Below, piece after piece: positions 1 to 10,216 of a stretch of 64,000 nt of DNA. Both the position numbers and the translations under genes were made by a program. Numbering within the stretch: position 1 is the first letter of the stretch; every line of letters begins with the position of its first letter. Below the pieces are notes generated by a model. That model ran no database searches, was not told the origin of the DNA, and saw only the letters and a program-made list of their open reading frames with translations. The DNA is from Bordetella bronchialis (GTDB lineage: Bacteria > Pseudomonadota > Gammaproteobacteria > Burkholderiales > Burkholderiaceae_B): assembly GCF_001676705.1 (NCBI RefSeq), contig NZ_CP016170.1:4340001-4404000 (forward strand). The letters run 5' to 3'.

Positions 1-1076
1 GCGTTGACGGCCTCGGGCTGACCGGGAAACGCAAGGTTGGCGATGAAGATCGACATCGTGAATCCTATGCCCCCCAGCAGGCCCGCGCCCAGCACATGAC
101 GCCACGCCAGATCCAGGGGCAGGCGGCACAAGCCGAGCGAAACGGCCGCGAAGCTGAAGAGGAAGATCCCCACGGGCTTGCCCGCGACCAGTCCTAGCAT
201 GATCCCCAGGCTATTCGAGGTCAGCAGTTCGGACGCCCACCCCGAACCGATCACGATGCCCGTGTTGGCCAGCGCGAAGATCGGCAGGATCAGGAAGGTG
301 ACGGGCTTATGCAGCGCATGCTCCAGCCGGTGCGACGGGGACTGCTCATCATCCTGCCTGGCCGAGTACGGGATCGCGAAGGCCAGCAAGACCCCTGCGA
401 TGGTGGCATGCACGCCCGACTTGAGCATGAAGAACCACATCAGCGCGCCGCCCAACAGATAAGGCAGCAGCGCCATGACGCGCATCAGGCGATTCATGGC
501 GACCAGGCAGGCGAACACAGCCAGGGCGCCGGACAGATACAGGAACGACAAGTCCGAGGTATAGAACAGGCCGATCACGACAATGGCGCCCAGGTCGTCC
601 ATGACCGCCAGGGCGGTCAGGAAGACCTTCAGCGACGCGGGCACCCGGCTGCCCAGCAGCGCCAGCACCCCGAGCGCGAAGGCGATGTCGGTCGCCATCG
701 GGATGCCGGCGCCTGCCTGCGTGGGCGTGCCGCCGTTCAAGCCGAAATGGATCAGGGCCGGGACCGCGATGCCGCCCGTGGCGGCCAGCATCGGCAGCAA
801 GGCGTTGCGGAATTCCGAGAGCTCGCCGTTGTACAGCTCGCGCTCCAGCTCCAGGCCGATCAGCAGGAAGAACACGGCCATCAGCGCGTCGTTGATCCAG
901 TGTTCGATGCTCAAGCCCGCGATATGCGCGTGCCAGAAACCCAGATAGGCACCGCCGGCCGGGGAGTTCGCGATCCCGAGCGAAATCAGCGTGCACAGGA
1001 TAAGGATGATGCCGCCGGCCTTGCCCGATGCGGCGAATTCCTTGAACGTGTTGGAGAGTCGTCGCTCGATGCGCAT
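1..1076 (-). CDS. nhaA: Na+/H+ antiporter NhaA (3' end cut by window)
   Basis: Inner-membrane electrogenic Na+/H+ antiporter for sodium and alkaline pH tolerance. The frame opens at an ATG at 1076 and runs off the window edge without a stop, so the C-terminus is missing (about 358 residues visible). Diagnostic NhaA motifs are present: ATDIAFALGVLALLG with Asp130, and LAVMDDLGAI with Asp160 and Asp161. These correspond to E. coli Asp133, Asp163 and Asp164, which bind the ion. Many hydrophobic segments fit the 12-helix fold. It lies downstream of opgD on the same strand, with a 248 bp gap that suggests its own promoter. Identification is from conserved motifs. Confidence 0.95.
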   Translation of the reverse strand, partial: MRIERRLSNTFKEFAASGKAGGIILILCTLISLGIANSPAGGAYLGFWHAHIAGLSIEHWINDALMAVFFLLIGLELERELYNGELSEFRNALLPMLAATGGIAVPALIHFGLNGGTPTQAGAGIPMATDIAFALGVLALLGSRVPASLKVFLTALAVMDDLGAIVVIGLFYTSDLSFLYLSGALAVFACLVAMNRLMRVMALLPYLLGGALMWFFMLKSGVHATIAGVLLAFAIPYSARQDDEQSPSHRLEHALHKPVTFLILPIFALANTGIVIGSGWASELLTSNSLGIMLGLVAGKPVGIFLFSFAAVSLGLCRLPLDLAWRHVLGAGLLGGIGFTMSIFIANLAFPGQPEAVN

Positions 1077-1324
1077 TATTCGGCCCCCAAGGCGGCACAA
1101 CGAGCGGAAGATGAAGCGAGGGTGATGAACAGGCTATCGGACATATCGGCCACAGGAAAACCGCGTGGCGGCCCGACCAGCGCGTATCCTGTCACACCGC
1201 CGGACGGCATGATCACCCTTGCCCACGATTGTAATACGTCCACCAAGGGGAATGGGAGGGACATCCGGTCCGGCATCCCCGAAGGTAATGCCGGGCCGTC
1301 GTCATCCCATTCCCGGCATACCCG

Positions 1325-2950
1325 CTAGGTATACCGGCGCTTCTCCGGCGGCGGCGGGAAATACTGGTACAGCCAGGTTTCGCTAAGCACCTGCTTGTCG
1401 CTGATGCGGCGGATGAAGCCGCGCATTTCCACGGGCTCGGTGCTGTCGCTGGTGGGATACCAGTCGAACATGGCGCGAAAGCCTTCCACCTCTGGATGCA
1501 GCGCGAAAATCTGGAAATCCTGCGCACGGCCGTGCGACACCGTGATCACGGATTCCAGGCGCTCGTTCTTGTCCATGCCCTGCAGCGGGCCGCCGACGAA
1601 GTCGATGGCGAAACGGCGTGCCCAAACCTTGGGATAGTGCTCGCCAGGGGCCCAGCCTTCGATAAATCCACCCATCCCCGTGCGGGTCGCCAGCACCTGG
1701 GCCAGGGTCGGCTGCACCGGCGCCAGCGCGGCCCAATGCAGCTTGTAGCCGTAATGCAGCGACTGGCCGGCCTTGACCGGTTCCTTCGGATTCCAGAACG
1801 CGACGATGTTGTCCAGGGTTTCGCCCGTGGTCGGCAGCTCCATCAGGTTGATGGCGCCGTCCCCCCATGCGGTGGTGGGCTCGACCCACAGGCTGGGACG
1901 GCGGCTGTACCAGTCGACGGTGTCCTGGTAGGACTTGAAGTCATGGTCCGTCTGCAGCAAGCCGAAGCCGCGCGGATTGTTGTCCAGGAAGACGTTGAAC
2001 TGGATACGTTCCGGATTGTTCAGCGGCCGGCACACCCATTCCCCATTGCCGCGCCACATCGACAGGCGGTCGGAATCATGGATCTTGGGGTGGATGGTGT
2101 CGCACATGCGGCGCTCGTTGGTGCCGCAGCTGAACATGCTGGTCATGGGCGCGATGCCCAGTTGCTTGATGTCCTTGCGTGCGTTGATGTGCGCGTCGAT
2201 ATCCATGATGACGCGGTCGTGCAGGCAGTTGATGTCGAAGCGGTAGGCGCCGGTGACGCTGGGCGCGTCCATCAAGGCGTACAGCACGAAGCGCGTGCTG
2301 TCCTGCGCGGGCGTCTCGAACCAGAATTCGATGAAATCCGGGAATTCCTCGACCGTGCCGGCATAGGTGTTCACGGCCACGCCCCGGGCCGACAGGCCGT
2401 ATTGCCCGGTATTGTCCACGGCGCGGAAATAGCTGGCGCCCAGGAAGGACACGATGTCGTATTTGTCGATGTTCGGCTGCTTGAACACCTTCAGTCCGGC
2501 GAAGCCCAGGTCGCCCTTCAGCTGGCTGACGTCCACCCCGCTGCTGTCATAGTTGAACAGCTCGGGCCGGAAATGCACCTCTTTGGCGACCCGGGTCTTG
2601 GGATCGATGCTGTGCATGCGGACCGGGGTGCGAAAACCCATGCCCACATGGAAGAACTGCACGTCCAGCTGGCCCTTGCGACCCCACAGGGAATGCGCGG
2701 CGTCGTACTGGATGGCATTGAACTGCTGCGGCGTCATGTCCGCCAGCGTGGGCGGCAGGACTTCCCGCGTGTCCACATAAGGCGCGGCAGCCAGTCCCTT
2801 GGCGCGATCCTTCAGGCGCTCGAAACTGAACGGCTTGGCTTCGCCGTCGGCGATGTCCGCATAGGCGCGGGACGCAAGCAGGAAAGAGGCCGGCAAACCC
2901 GTGCAGGCAGCCAAGGCCGTGGCGGCTTTGAGCAGTGATCGTCGGTGCAT
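1325..2950 (-). CDS. opgD: Periplasmic glucan biosynthesis protein OpgD (MdoD)
   Basis: Periplasmic protein of the MdoG/OpgG family, involved in the structure of osmoregulated periplasmic glucans. The N-terminus begins [10 protein letters not shown] followed by a hydrophobic stretch ending near ASRAYA. This is a twin-arginine (Tat) type signal, which distinguishes OpgD from the Sec-exported OpgG. The length of 541 residues is normal. The body carries typical family text such as [18 protein letters not shown] and RDFAIDF-like segments near the C-terminus. No opgG or opgH partner lies next to it here. The ATG at 2950 gives the intact Tat signal and was chosen for that reason. Confidence 0.92.
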   Translation of the reverse strand: MHRRSLLKAATALAACTGLPASFLLASRAYADIADGEAKPFSFERLKDRAKGLAAAPYVDTREVLPPTLADMTPQQFNAIQYDAAHSLWGRKGQLDVQFFHVGMGFRTPVRMHSIDPKTRVAKEVHFRPELFNYDSSGVDVSQLKGDLGFAGLKVFKQPNIDKYDIVSFLGASYFRAVDNTGQYGLSARGVAVNTYAGTVEEFPDFIEFWFETPAQDSTRFVLYALMDAPSVTGAYRFDINCLHDRVIMDIDAHINARKDIKQLGIAPMTSMFSCGTNERRMCDTIHPKIHDSDRLSMWRGNGEWVCRPLNNPERIQFNVFLDNNPRGFGLLQTDHDFKSYQDTVDWYSRRPSLWVEPTTAWGDGAINLMELPTTGETLDNIVAFWNPKEPVKAGQSLHYGYKLHWAALAPVQPTLAQVLATRTGMGGFIEGWAPGEHYPKVWARRFAIDFVGGPLQGMDKNERLESVITVSHGRAQDFQIFALHPEVEGFRAMFDWYPTSDSTEPVEMRGFIRRISDKQVLSETWLYQYFPPPPEKRRYT

Positions 2951-3105
2951 GGATACCTATGGAAAACGGAGCCAAACAAATGGCGTGGCCGGAACCGCGC
3001 CACGCCCGTGCACGCACATTGAACCATAGGTTTCGGATTATTCCGACGGTGCCAGGGGCTTGGCACACCGTCCTGTGTCGGTAAGTCACGAACCGACACG
3101 TGCGG

Positions 3106-3131
3106 AAAAAAACCGGCGCCGGGACCGCGCC
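3106..3131 (-). terminator. Possible rho-independent terminator after the OmpA-C-like gene
   Basis: On the minus strand a GGCGC/GCGCC stem with a 7-nt loop is followed by GG and seven T. It lies about 90 bp past the stop at 3222. The stem is short, so this is tentative. Confidence 0.4.
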
Positions 3132-3221
3132 TGCGGGGGATGGCCCCGGAGCAGTGCGGCCCGCGCCGGCCGGCTGGGAAGTGCCCTGCCCGGGCGGACC
3201 TTCCTGGCCTGCGACGTCCGG

Positions 3222-3770
3222 TCAAGCCATCAGGTACTCGATGGAGCGCTTGGCCGGCCGCGGCTGGGCGTCGGCCTTGGGACTGCCGTAGATTTCGATG
3301 CGCACGCCTTTCTCCTTGGCCAGCGCCGAATCCTTGTTGCCGTAGCCCGGCCCCTTCGGACTGACTTCGATCAGGTTGGCGTCGATGCCTTTCATGATCA
3401 GGTACTGCTTGACGGCATCGCCACGGGCCTTGGCCGGCTCCTTGAAGACGGGGTTATAGGCCTTGACTTCGATTTCGCGGACATCCATGCGCTTGACGGT
3501 GTCCACCACCTTGTCCAGTTCGCCACGCAGCCTATCGCTCATGATGATTTCGCCCACGGTGCTTGCCATGCGCTCGATGACGATATCGGTGGTGTCGCGC
3601 TTGGACCGGATCGATCCGCAGGGATCGACCTCCGGCGCCTGGTAGCCGGCCAGGGCATTGGCGGCATCCATCGATTCCGGCGCGGGGGCCGCCTTGGACG
3701 CGGCGAAGTTGTCGGCGAAGGGAGCGAAGGCGGAAAGGTTGGCGTTCGAGACGGGGGCTTGGGTATACAT
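3222..3770 (-). CDS. Small OmpA-C-like domain protein without signal peptide
   Basis: A 182-residue protein. The start at 3770 (MYTQAPVSN) was chosen because a GGAG lies about 8 nt upstream; an ATG two codons earlier is too close to it. The C-terminal half, about residues 95-165, has the beta-alpha-beta layout of OmpA/MotB peptidoglycan-associated domains: a strand DVREIEVKAY, a helix ARGDAVKQYLIMKGID, then GPGYGN and a final strand GVRIEIYG. The usual NRRVEI ending and the classical peptidoglycan-binding Asp/Arg pair are degenerate. No signal peptide or membrane segment is visible, so the location is unclear. Function unknown; the fold assignment is an inference. Confidence 0.6.
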   Translation of the reverse strand: MYTQAPVSNANLSAFAPFADNFAASKAAPAPESMDAANALAGYQAPEVDPCGSIRSKRDTTDIVIERMASTVGEIIMSDRLRGELDKVVDTVKRMDVREIEVKAYNPVFKEPAKARGDAVKQYLIMKGIDANLIEVSPKGPGYGNKDSALAKEKGVRIEIYGSPKADAQPRPAKRSIEYLMA

Positions 3771-4000
3771 GGTCATTTCTCCATGGGAAACGCGGGGAAT
3801 GAGGCCGCTATGTTTCCGCCCCGACAGGCCGGTTCCGCCGCATGGACGCGCGTTTTGCCCGATGGAGGGCATATCGGACCCATATGACGCAGGGGCCCGA
3901 ATACGGCTACGATATCGCCCGATCCGCGGCTGTTTCGAAGGGGCCGCGCAACACCGCTAACCGTCCAGGCGCACCGCCCGGGCCGCTGCCCGTATAAACC

Positions 4001-4615
4001 GTGCTTCCCGTCACCGCTCCCGACAGCGCCCCACCGTTCGTGGTCCTGGACGCCTGTGTCCTGATGTCGTCCATCCTGCGCCCGCTGCTGCTACGGCTGG
4101 CGAGCCAGGGCGTTTACGCGCCGGTATGGAGCGCGCGCATCGGCCAGGAGTGGGTACGCAACGCCGCCCGGCTGTGGAACGTACCGGCCGATGACGTCGC
4201 GCGGCTATGGGACGAAATGCAGCAACGCTTCCCGGACGCCGACGCGGGCGATGTATTGCCCTACGAAACCGGCCTGCGCTACAGCGACCCCAAGGACCAT
4301 CACGTCATCGCGGCCGGGCTCGCGAAACGCGCCCGCTGCGGCCTGCAGCAGCCGCCCGCGGTCCTGGTCACGACCTGGAACCTGAAGGACTTCAACCGGT
4401 CGGAGTTGCGGCGCCTGGGCCTGGACGTTTTCAGTCCGGACAGGCTGCTATCCCGGTGGTGGGAGCATTCGGCGCCGGCGCTGCGCCTGGCGCTGGCGGA
4501 CGTCGCGGCCGACGCGGCAGCGCTGGGCCGCACACCGGAAACCCTGGCCGCCACGCTGCACCGGGAGCGGCTTTATCGCCTGCGCGCCCTGGTGGCCCAG
4601 GATGGCGATCAATGA
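4001..4615 (+). CDS. PIN-domain protein
   Basis: A 204-residue protein with an N-terminal PIN (VapC-like nuclease) fold. VVLDACVLMS carries the first acidic residue (Asp17), and YSDPKDHHVIAAGL carries Asp96 and Asp99, followed by a strand VLVTTWNLKDF. PIN domains are usually Mg2+-dependent RNases. No antitoxin-like small gene lies directly upstream, so a classical VapBC module is not supported. The C-terminal 60 residues form an Ala/Leu-rich helical tail. The start is a GTG at 4001 without a clear ribosome binding site, so the true start is uncertain. The stop overlaps the stop region of the opposite threonine ammonia-lyase gene by 7 bp. Confidence 0.7.
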   Translation: MLPVTAPDSAPPFVVLDACVLMSSILRPLLLRLASQGVYAPVWSARIGQEWVRNAARLWNVPADDVARLWDEMQQRFPDADAGDVLPYETGLRYSDPKDHHVIAAGLAKRARCGLQQPPAVLVTTWNLKDFNRSELRRLGLDVFSPDRLLSRWWEHSAPALRLALADVAADAAALGRTPETLAATLHRERLYRLRALVAQDGDQ

Positions 4616-5826
4616 TCGTGATTGCTGGCCGCGAAACCCGCGGCGTTCAAGCGATCGATCACTTCGGCGATGTGTTCCGGACCGCGCGTCTGCAACACGA
4701 AATCCACCTCTACGTTGCGCACCGGCAGCGCGGTAAAGGCCCGCTGGTGGTGGACTTCCGTGATATTGGCGTGGGCGTCGGCGATGATGGCCGTGGCATG
4801 CGCCAGGGCGCCGGGTAGGTCGCGCAGGTCCACGCGCACGCGTGCCAGGCGGCCGGCGCGCACCATGCCGCGCTCGATGAGCTCGCCCAGCATCAAGGGA
4901 TCGATATTGCCGCCCGTCAGCACCAGCCCTACCCGCTTGCCCTGGAAACGCGTGCTGTCCTGTGCCTGGTCGCGCAGCATGGCCGCCAGCCCCGCGGCGC
5001 CCGCGCCTTCGACCACGGTTTTCTCGATTTCCAGCAGCACCACGATGGCGTGCTCGATGTCGGCCTCGCTGACCAGTTCGATACGGTCGACGTGGCGGGA
5101 GACGATCTCGCGCGTGAGTTCGCCGGGCGTGCGCACGGCGATACCCTCGGCGATGGTGTACTGGCCGTGCGGCAGCGTCACGCCGCGCGTCGCTTCATAC
5201 ATGGAGGGGAAGCGTTCCGTCTGCACGCCGACGATTTCGATGTCGGGCTTGATGGCCTTGGCCGCGACCGCGATACCGGAGATCAGGCCGCCGCCGCCGA
5301 TGGCGACGACCAGCGTGTCCAGGTCGGGCCTGGCCTGCAGCATTTCCAGCGCGATCGTGCCCTGTCCCGCGATGACGTGGGCGTCGTCGTACGGATGGAT
5401 CATGACCAGGCCGCGCTCTTGCGCCAGCGCATAGCCGTGGTTCTTGGCGTCGTCGAAGGTATCGCCGGCCAGGACGACCTCTGCCCCGAAGCGGCGCGTG
5501 TTGGCGACCTTTACCGTGGGCGTGAAGCGCGGCATCACGATGACCGCCGGGATGCCCATGCGCTGCGCATGGTAGGCGACGCCCTGTGCGTGGTTGCCGG
5601 CCGACACGGCGATGACGCCGCGCGCGCGTTCCTGCGCGTCCAGGTTCAGCATGCGGTTCAGCGCGCCGCGCTCTTTGAACGAGGCCGTGAACTGCAGGTT
5701 TTCGAACTTCAGCCAGACTTCCGCGCCCAGCATGTCGGACAGGGTGCGCGAATGCGAGAACGGCGTATTCAACACCTGCCCTTGCAGGCGCTGATAAGCG
5801 GATTGGATGGCGGACAGGTCGATCAC
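4609..5826 (-). CDS. Threonine ammonia-lyase (threonine dehydratase) with ACT domain
   Basis: PLP enzyme converting L-threonine to 2-oxobutyrate and ammonia, the entry step to isoleucine. The PLP lysine is Lys51 in FTASFKERGA. The phosphate-binding glycine loop is GGGGLISG at about 177-184. A single ACT-type domain occupies about residues 330-400 (VRVDLRDLPGAL onward). At 405 residues it is shorter than the two-ACT biosynthetic IlvA of E. coli and resembles the short one-ACT enzymes. It starts at GTG 5826 with CAGGAG six bases upstream. It is not linked to the ilv operon 7 kb away. Whether its role is biosynthetic or catabolic cannot be decided from sequence. Confidence 0.9.
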   Translation of the reverse strand: MIDLSAIQSAYQRLQGQVLNTPFSHSRTLSDMLGAEVWLKFENLQFTASFKERGALNRMLNLDAQERARGVIAVSAGNHAQGVAYHAQRMGIPAVIVMPRFTPTVKVANTRRFGAEVVLAGDTFDDAKNHGYALAQERGLVMIHPYDDAHVIAGQGTIALEMLQARPDLDTLVVAIGGGGLISGIAVAAKAIKPDIEIVGVQTERFPSMYEATRGVTLPHGQYTIAEGIAVRTPGELTREIVSRHVDRIELVSEADIEHAIVVLLEIEKTVVEGAGAAGLAAMLRDQAQDSTRFQGKRVGLVLTGGNIDPLMLGELIERGMVRAGRLARVRVDLRDLPGALAHATAIIADAHANITEVHHQRAFTALPVRNVEVDFVLQTRGPEHIAEVIDRLNAAGFAASNHDH

Positions 5827-5865
5827 GGGTGGCTCCTGGTGGAACGGCGCCGGCCGGCGCCTGCG

Positions 5866-6594
5866 TCAACGCACCGGCAGGAAATTGAAGAACAGCAGGC
5901 CCTGCGCATAGTTGATGCCGACGCGGCGGCCATTTTCCCCCAGCAGATTGGCGATCAGGTCCAGCCTGCCGATAATCGCGCCGAATTCGCGTTCGAAGCT
6001 GAGATTCGTGGCGCTCGCGCTCATCTCGTTGGCCAGCAGCAAGGGCTGCCCCGCGCCATCCCGGCGGCTGGCCAACAGCCAGGCGGCGGCCTCGACATTA
6101 CGAGCGGCATTGTAGACGCGCTGCCCGTCCAGCACATCCGAGACGTAGAACCGGGTCTTGCCGTTGTGGGCGGCGATGAGGGTATCGGCCATGCCGAAGA
6201 TGAAGGCCGCCACCCGGTCGCCCTGGTAGCCGGCGTCCAGCGACACGGCCAGGATCTGGATATCCCGCAGGCCCGACAGCGACGCGGGCGGCGTGCGGCT
6301 TTCTATCATGGATCGCAGCCGCGCCACGGCGGCGCCCTGGCTGGCCATGCCCGCCTTGCGCCATTCCCGCGGATTGCGGCGGTAGAGTTTGTCGGCGAGC
6401 GCGTACAGGCTATTGAGGTTGTCGCGCATCTCCAGGGTGACGGTACGGTTGAAATCCGTCTGCATGAACTGGTCGGCGGACATGGATTCGCCGTCGGGCT
6501 GGCGGCCGTCGGCGGAGGGCGCCTGCGGAGACGCGCACGCCGCGAGCAGGCTCGCGATTCCCATTGCCGAGGCCATGCGCCCGCGCCATTTCAT
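5866..6594 (-). CDS. Lipoprotein of unknown function
   Basis: A 242-residue protein with a short basic start (MKWRGR), a hydrophobic stretch and a lipobox LLAAC near residues 16-20, so it is probably lipidated and anchored in the envelope. The mature part is mainly helical, with QILAVSLDAGYQGDRVAAFIFG and NGKTRFYVSDVLDG. I do not recognise a named family. It sits upstream of the threonine ammonia-lyase gene on the same strand with a gap of about 40 bp, so cotranscription is possible, though no functional link is evident. Confidence 0.7.
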   Translation of the reverse strand: MKWRGRMASAMGIASLLAACASPQAPSADGRQPDGESMSADQFMQTDFNRTVTLEMRDNLNSLYALADKLYRRNPREWRKAGMASQGAAVARLRSMIESRTPPASLSGLRDIQILAVSLDAGYQGDRVAAFIFGMADTLIAAHNGKTRFYVSDVLDGQRVYNAARNVEAAAWLLASRRDGAGQPLLLANEMSASATNLSFEREFGAIIGRLDLIANLLGENGRRVGINYAQGLLFFNFLPVR

Positions 6595-6751
6595 GCCATA
6601 TATGCCCGTGATCCCGAGATTGCGTTAGGGCTCGCCATACGTCGTCCGCGCGTGCCGCGCCAGCACTTTACCGCACTGCCGGCGAAACGACACCCCGCCG
6701 GCCGGCATGCCCCTGGGGCTGGCGATACGAAGCCCCAGGAAAGTCCCAAGC

Positions 6752-6776
6752 GAAAACGGCACCCGCCAGGGTGCCG
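6752..6776 (-). terminator. Rho-independent terminator of rpsO-pnp
   Basis: On the minus strand an 8-bp stem CGGCACCC/GGGTGCCG with loop TGGC is followed by TTTTC. It lies about 70 bp beyond the pnp stop. Confidence 0.8.
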
Positions 6777-6847
6777 TTGTCTTGGTGCGGACTGCCATCC
6801 GCGGGGCGGCCACGCCGCGCGCGGCGGCATGGCGCCTGCCCGTCCCC

Positions 6848-9010
6848 TTACTGCTGGGGCTCGGATTGCGACGCGGGGGCGGATTCACCCTGCGCGCCCT
6901 GTTGCTGCTCGATGCCGCCGATCGCCTTGATGGACAGGCGCAGGCGGCCCTTGTCGTCGGCCTCGATGACCTTGACGCGGACGTTCTGGCCGACCTTCAG
7001 CACATCGTTGATGTTGGCGATGCGGTAGTTGGCGATTTCGGAGATGTGCAGCAGGCCGTCGCGGCCCGGCAGGACCTGGACGATGGCGCCGAAGTCCAGC
7101 AGGCGCAGCACGCTGCCTTCGTAGACCTGGCCGACTTCGACATCCGCGGTCAGCTCGACGATGCGGCGCTGCGCTTCCTTGGCCTGGGCCTCGTCCACGC
7201 TGGCGATGACGATGGTGCCGTCGTCGGAAATGTCGATCTGCGTGCCGGTTTCCTCGGTCAGGGAGCGGATGGTCGCACCACCCTTGCCGATGACGTCGCG
7301 GATTTTCTCCGGATTGATCTTCATCGTGAGCATGCGCGGCGCGAAAGCGGAGAGTTCGCCGCGCGAGGCGCCCAGGGCGTCGCGCATCTTGTCCAGGATG
7401 TGCAGGCGGCCTTCGCGGGCCTGGGCCAGCGCCACCTGCATGATTTCCTTGGTGATGCCCTGGATCTTGATGTCCATTTGCAGCGCGGTGACGCCCTGCT
7501 GGGTGCCGGCCACCTTGAAGTCCATGTCGCCCAGGTGATCTTCGTCACCCAGGATGTCGGTCAGCACGGCAAACTTGCCGTCTTCCAGGATCAGGCCCAT
7601 GGCGACGCCGGCCACGTGATCCTTGACCGGCACGCCGGCATCCATCATGGCCAGCGAGCCGCCGCACACCGAAGCCATGGACGAAGAGCCATTGGACTCG
7701 GTGATTTCGGAGACCAGGCGAATGGTGTACTGGAAATCTTCCGGCGCGGGCAGCAGCGGGATCAGCGCGCGCTTGGCCAGCCGGCCATGGCCGATTTCGC
7801 GGCGCTTGGGCACACCGATGCGGCCGGTTTCGCCCGTGGCGAACGGCGGCATGTTGTAGTGCAGCATGAAGCGGTCGCGATACTCGCCCATCAGCGCATC
7901 GATGATCTGCTCGTCCTGCTTGGTGCCCAGGGTGGCCACGACCAGCGCCTGGGTTTCACCGCGCGTGAACAGCGCGCTGCCGTGGGCGCGCGGCAGCACG
8001 CCCAGGCGGATGCTGATGGGACGCACGGTGCGCGTGTCGCGGCCGTCGATGCGCGGTTCGCCGTTCAGGATCTGGCCGCGCACGATGCGGGCTTCCAGGT
8101 CGAACAGGATGTTGTCCACGGCCACGGAATCCGGCACGCCTTCCCCGGTTTCCGCCGCGCGGGCGGCCAGCCGGGTTTGGACGTCGGCGTAGACTTCGCG
8201 CAGCTTGGTGGTGCGCAGCTGCTTTTCGCGGATCTGGTAGGCGGCGGTCAGGCCGTCCTGGGCGGCGGCGGTCACCGCGGCGATCAGGGCTTCGTTCTTG
8301 GGCTCGGGCTTCCAGTCCCATTCCGGCTTGCCGGCATCGCGCACCAGGTCATGGATGGCGTTGATGACGGCCTGCATCTGTTCGTGGCCATAGACCACGG
8401 AACCCAGCATCACTTCCTCGGACAGCTGGTCGGCCTCGGATTCCACCATCAGCACGGCGGTTTCGGTACCGGCCACCACCAGGTCCAGCTTGGACTGCTT
8501 CAGCTGCGAGGCGGTGGGGTTCAGCACGTACTGGCCGTCGACGTAGCCCACGCGGGCGGCGCCGATCGGGCCATTGAACGGGATGCCGGAGATGGCCAGC
8601 GCGGCCGAGGCACCGATCATGGCCGGGATGTCGGGATCGATTTCGGGATTGACCGACAGCGTGTGCAGCACGACCTGCACTTCGTTGTAGAAGCCTTCGG
8701 GGAACAGCGGGCGCAGCGGACGGTCGATCAGGCGCGACGTCAGCGTTTCCTTTTCCGAGGGCTTGCCTTCACGCTTGAAGAAGCCGCCCGGGATACGCCC
8801 GGCGGCGTAGGTTTTCTCGATGTAATCGACGGTCAGCGGAAAAAAGTCCTGCCCCGGCTTGGCCTTTTTGGCCGCCACCACCGTGGCCAGCACCACGGTG
8901 TCCTCGATGGACACCACGACGGCGCCGGATGCCTGGCGGGCGATTTCTCCGGTTTCCAGGACCACCGTGTGCTGGCCGTACTGGAACGTTTTTGTCACTT
9001 TATTGAACAT
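6848..9010 (-). CDS. pnp: Polyribonucleotide nucleotidyltransferase (PNPase)
   Basis: Phosphorolytic 3'-5' exoribonuclease and RNA degradosome component in the cytoplasm. The 720-residue length is typical. It has two RNase PH-like domains; [25 protein letters not shown] lies in the first, and a second core contains [22 protein letters not shown] domain follows ([20 protein letters not shown]) and then an S1 domain at about 620-690 ([29 protein letters not shown] region), ending in a low-complexity Gln/Ser-rich tail. The start at 9010 (MFNKVTK) was chosen over an upstream in-frame codon because AAGGA lies nine bases before it. It follows rpsO, as in most proteobacteria. Confidence 0.97.
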   Translation of the reverse strand: MFNKVTKTFQYGQHTVVLETGEIARQASGAVVVSIEDTVVLATVVAAKKAKPGQDFFPLTVDYIEKTYAAGRIPGGFFKREGKPSEKETLTSRLIDRPLRPLFPEGFYNEVQVVLHTLSVNPEIDPDIPAMIGASAALAISGIPFNGPIGAARVGYVDGQYVLNPTASQLKQSKLDLVVAGTETAVLMVESEADQLSEEVMLGSVVYGHEQMQAVINAIHDLVRDAGKPEWDWKPEPKNEALIAAVTAAAQDGLTAAYQIREKQLRTTKLREVYADVQTRLAARAAETGEGVPDSVAVDNILFDLEARIVRGQILNGEPRIDGRDTRTVRPISIRLGVLPRAHGSALFTRGETQALVVATLGTKQDEQIIDALMGEYRDRFMLHYNMPPFATGETGRIGVPKRREIGHGRLAKRALIPLLPAPEDFQYTIRLVSEITESNGSSSMASVCGGSLAMMDAGVPVKDHVAGVAMGLILEDGKFAVLTDILGDEDHLGDMDFKVAGTQQGVTALQMDIKIQGITKEIMQVALAQAREGRLHILDKMRDALGASRGELSAFAPRMLTMKINPEKIRDVIGKGGATIRSLTEETGTQIDISDDGTIVIASVDEAQAKEAQRRIVELTADVEVGQVYEGSVLRLLDFGAIVQVLPGRDGLLHISEIANYRIANINDVLKVGQNVRVKVIEADDKGRLRLSIKAIGGIEQQQGAQGESAPASQSEPQQ

Positions 9011-9031
9011 GACGGTTATTCCTTGCAAATG

Positions 9032-9071
9032 AAAAACCGTGGCCGCTGCGACAGGGTCGCACCGGCCACGG
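9032..9071 (-). terminator. Hairpin with U-run between rpsO and pnp
   Basis: On the minus strand CCGTGGCC (9064-9071) pairs with GGCCACGG (9037-9044), followed by five T. It has the form of an intrinsic terminator or attenuator of rpsO. In E. coli the same interval also carries the RNase III site used in pnp autoregulation, so this hairpin may serve either role. Confidence 0.7.
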
Positions 9072-9099
9072 TTGCGTCATGGGGAACCGGCCCCGTCGA

Positions 9100-9369
9100 T
9101 CACTTGCGCAGACCGAGTTTTTCGATCAAGGCGCGATAAGCATCGGGGTTGCGACCCTTCAGGTAGTCGAGCAGTTTGCGGCGGCGGCTGACCATGCGCA
9201 GCAGACCGCGGCGCGAATGGTGGTCTTTGATGTGTTCCTTGAAGTGACCGGTCAGCTCGTTGATGCGAGCGGTGAGCAGCGCCACCTGGACTTCGGGGGA
9301 GCCGGTATCGCCTTGGGCGCGCTGGAATTGCGCGACGATATCAGCCTTTTTGATGTCAGCTACGGACAT
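9100..9369 (-). CDS. rpsO: 30S ribosomal protein S15
   Basis: Small-subunit ribosomal protein that binds 16S rRNA early in assembly. It is 89 residues, the normal length, starting [10 protein letters not shown] at ATG 9369. The family signature is clear: [14 protein letters not shown] and a segment covering [16 protein letters not shown] with RRRKLLDYL. Longer in-frame upstream extensions lack conservation and were rejected. It is directly followed by pnp. Confidence 0.98.
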   Translation of the reverse strand: MSVADIKKADIVAQFQRAQGDTGSPEVQVALLTARINELTGHFKEHIKDHHSRRGLLRMVSRRRKLLDYLKGRNPDAYRALIEKLGLRK

Positions 9370-9664
9370 TGATTGACCTCTTCGGACATGCGCCAGGGCC
9401 GAGGCGCCTTGGCGTGGGTTGATAAAACGGTTGGATAAAACTTGACAGTTGTTCGACAGCAAAAACCGAAGGATTATAACTTATTGGCGACAAATGTCAG
9501 GACACCGCCCCAAGGCGCCCGTCCAGGACAGCACCGGCGGGATCGTGACCCGGCCCGCCGCCTGGCGGCCGGCGCGCGCCAGGCCGGCGCACCGCCGCGG
9601 CGGCGCCGCAAGGGCAGCGGGCCCTTCCCGCCGTCCCCGCTTTCACCGCGCCACAGGAGGCCCC

Positions 9665-10204
9665 ATGGCAGAGCATGCGCATATCCCCGACCGCCGCCGG
9701 CGCGTGGCCTTCCTGGCCGGCCCGCTCGTGGCCCTGGTGCTGGCCGGCTGCGCCGACATGGCGGCCCGGACCCCGCCGGACACCCCGCTGAGCCAGGTCG
9801 TTGCGCAATACGGGCAGCCCAACTTCACCTGCCCGCTGCCCAACGGCGGACAACGGGTCATCTGGACGCAGCAGCCGCTGGGGCAATTCGCCTGGGGCGG
9901 CAACGTCGGCCCGGACGGACGCATAGACAAGGTGGAGCGCCTGCTGACGGACCGGCACTTCGCCGTGCTGTCGCAAGGCGATTGGCCGGCCAACCGCGTG
10001 CTGTGCGAGTTCGGTCCGCCTGCCATCGTCGATGAAGTGGGCTTGCCCAGCGTGCGGCAGGTGGTCTGGTCGTACCGCTACCGCGAGAACGACTCCTGGA
10101 ATTCGCTGATGTATGTCTACATGGGCCGCAAGGGGGACCGCGTCACGCGGCATCACCCGGGACCGGACCCCATGTACGACCAGGAATGGGATTTCGCGCG
10201 CTGA
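9665..10204 (+). CDS. Lipoprotein of unknown function
   Basis: A 179-residue protein beginning at ATG 9665 with a strong AGGAGG four bases upstream. The signal has basic residues (DRRRR), a hydrophobic core and a lipobox VLAGC. The mature sequence contains SQVVAQYGQPNFTCPLPNGG and RENDSWNSLMYVYMG. This layout recalls small betaproteobacterial outer-membrane lipoproteins with a SmpA-like 'GxP' start, but I cannot name the family with certainty. It is convergent with pssA, 12 bp away. Confidence 0.7.
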   Translation: MAEHAHIPDRRRRVAFLAGPLVALVLAGCADMAARTPPDTPLSQVVAQYGQPNFTCPLPNGGQRVIWTQQPLGQFAWGGNVGPDGRIDKVERLLTDRHFAVLSQGDWPANRVLCEFGPPAIVDEVGLPSVRQVVWSYRYRENDSWNSLMYVYMGRKGDRVTRHHPGPDPMYDQEWDFAR

Positions 10205-10216
10205 ACCGCCGCGCCG

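Noticed and set aside
4001-4615. VapBC toxin-antitoxin pair
   Set aside because: Only the PIN-domain gene is present; no short antitoxin gene lies before it and the protein has an extra helical tail.
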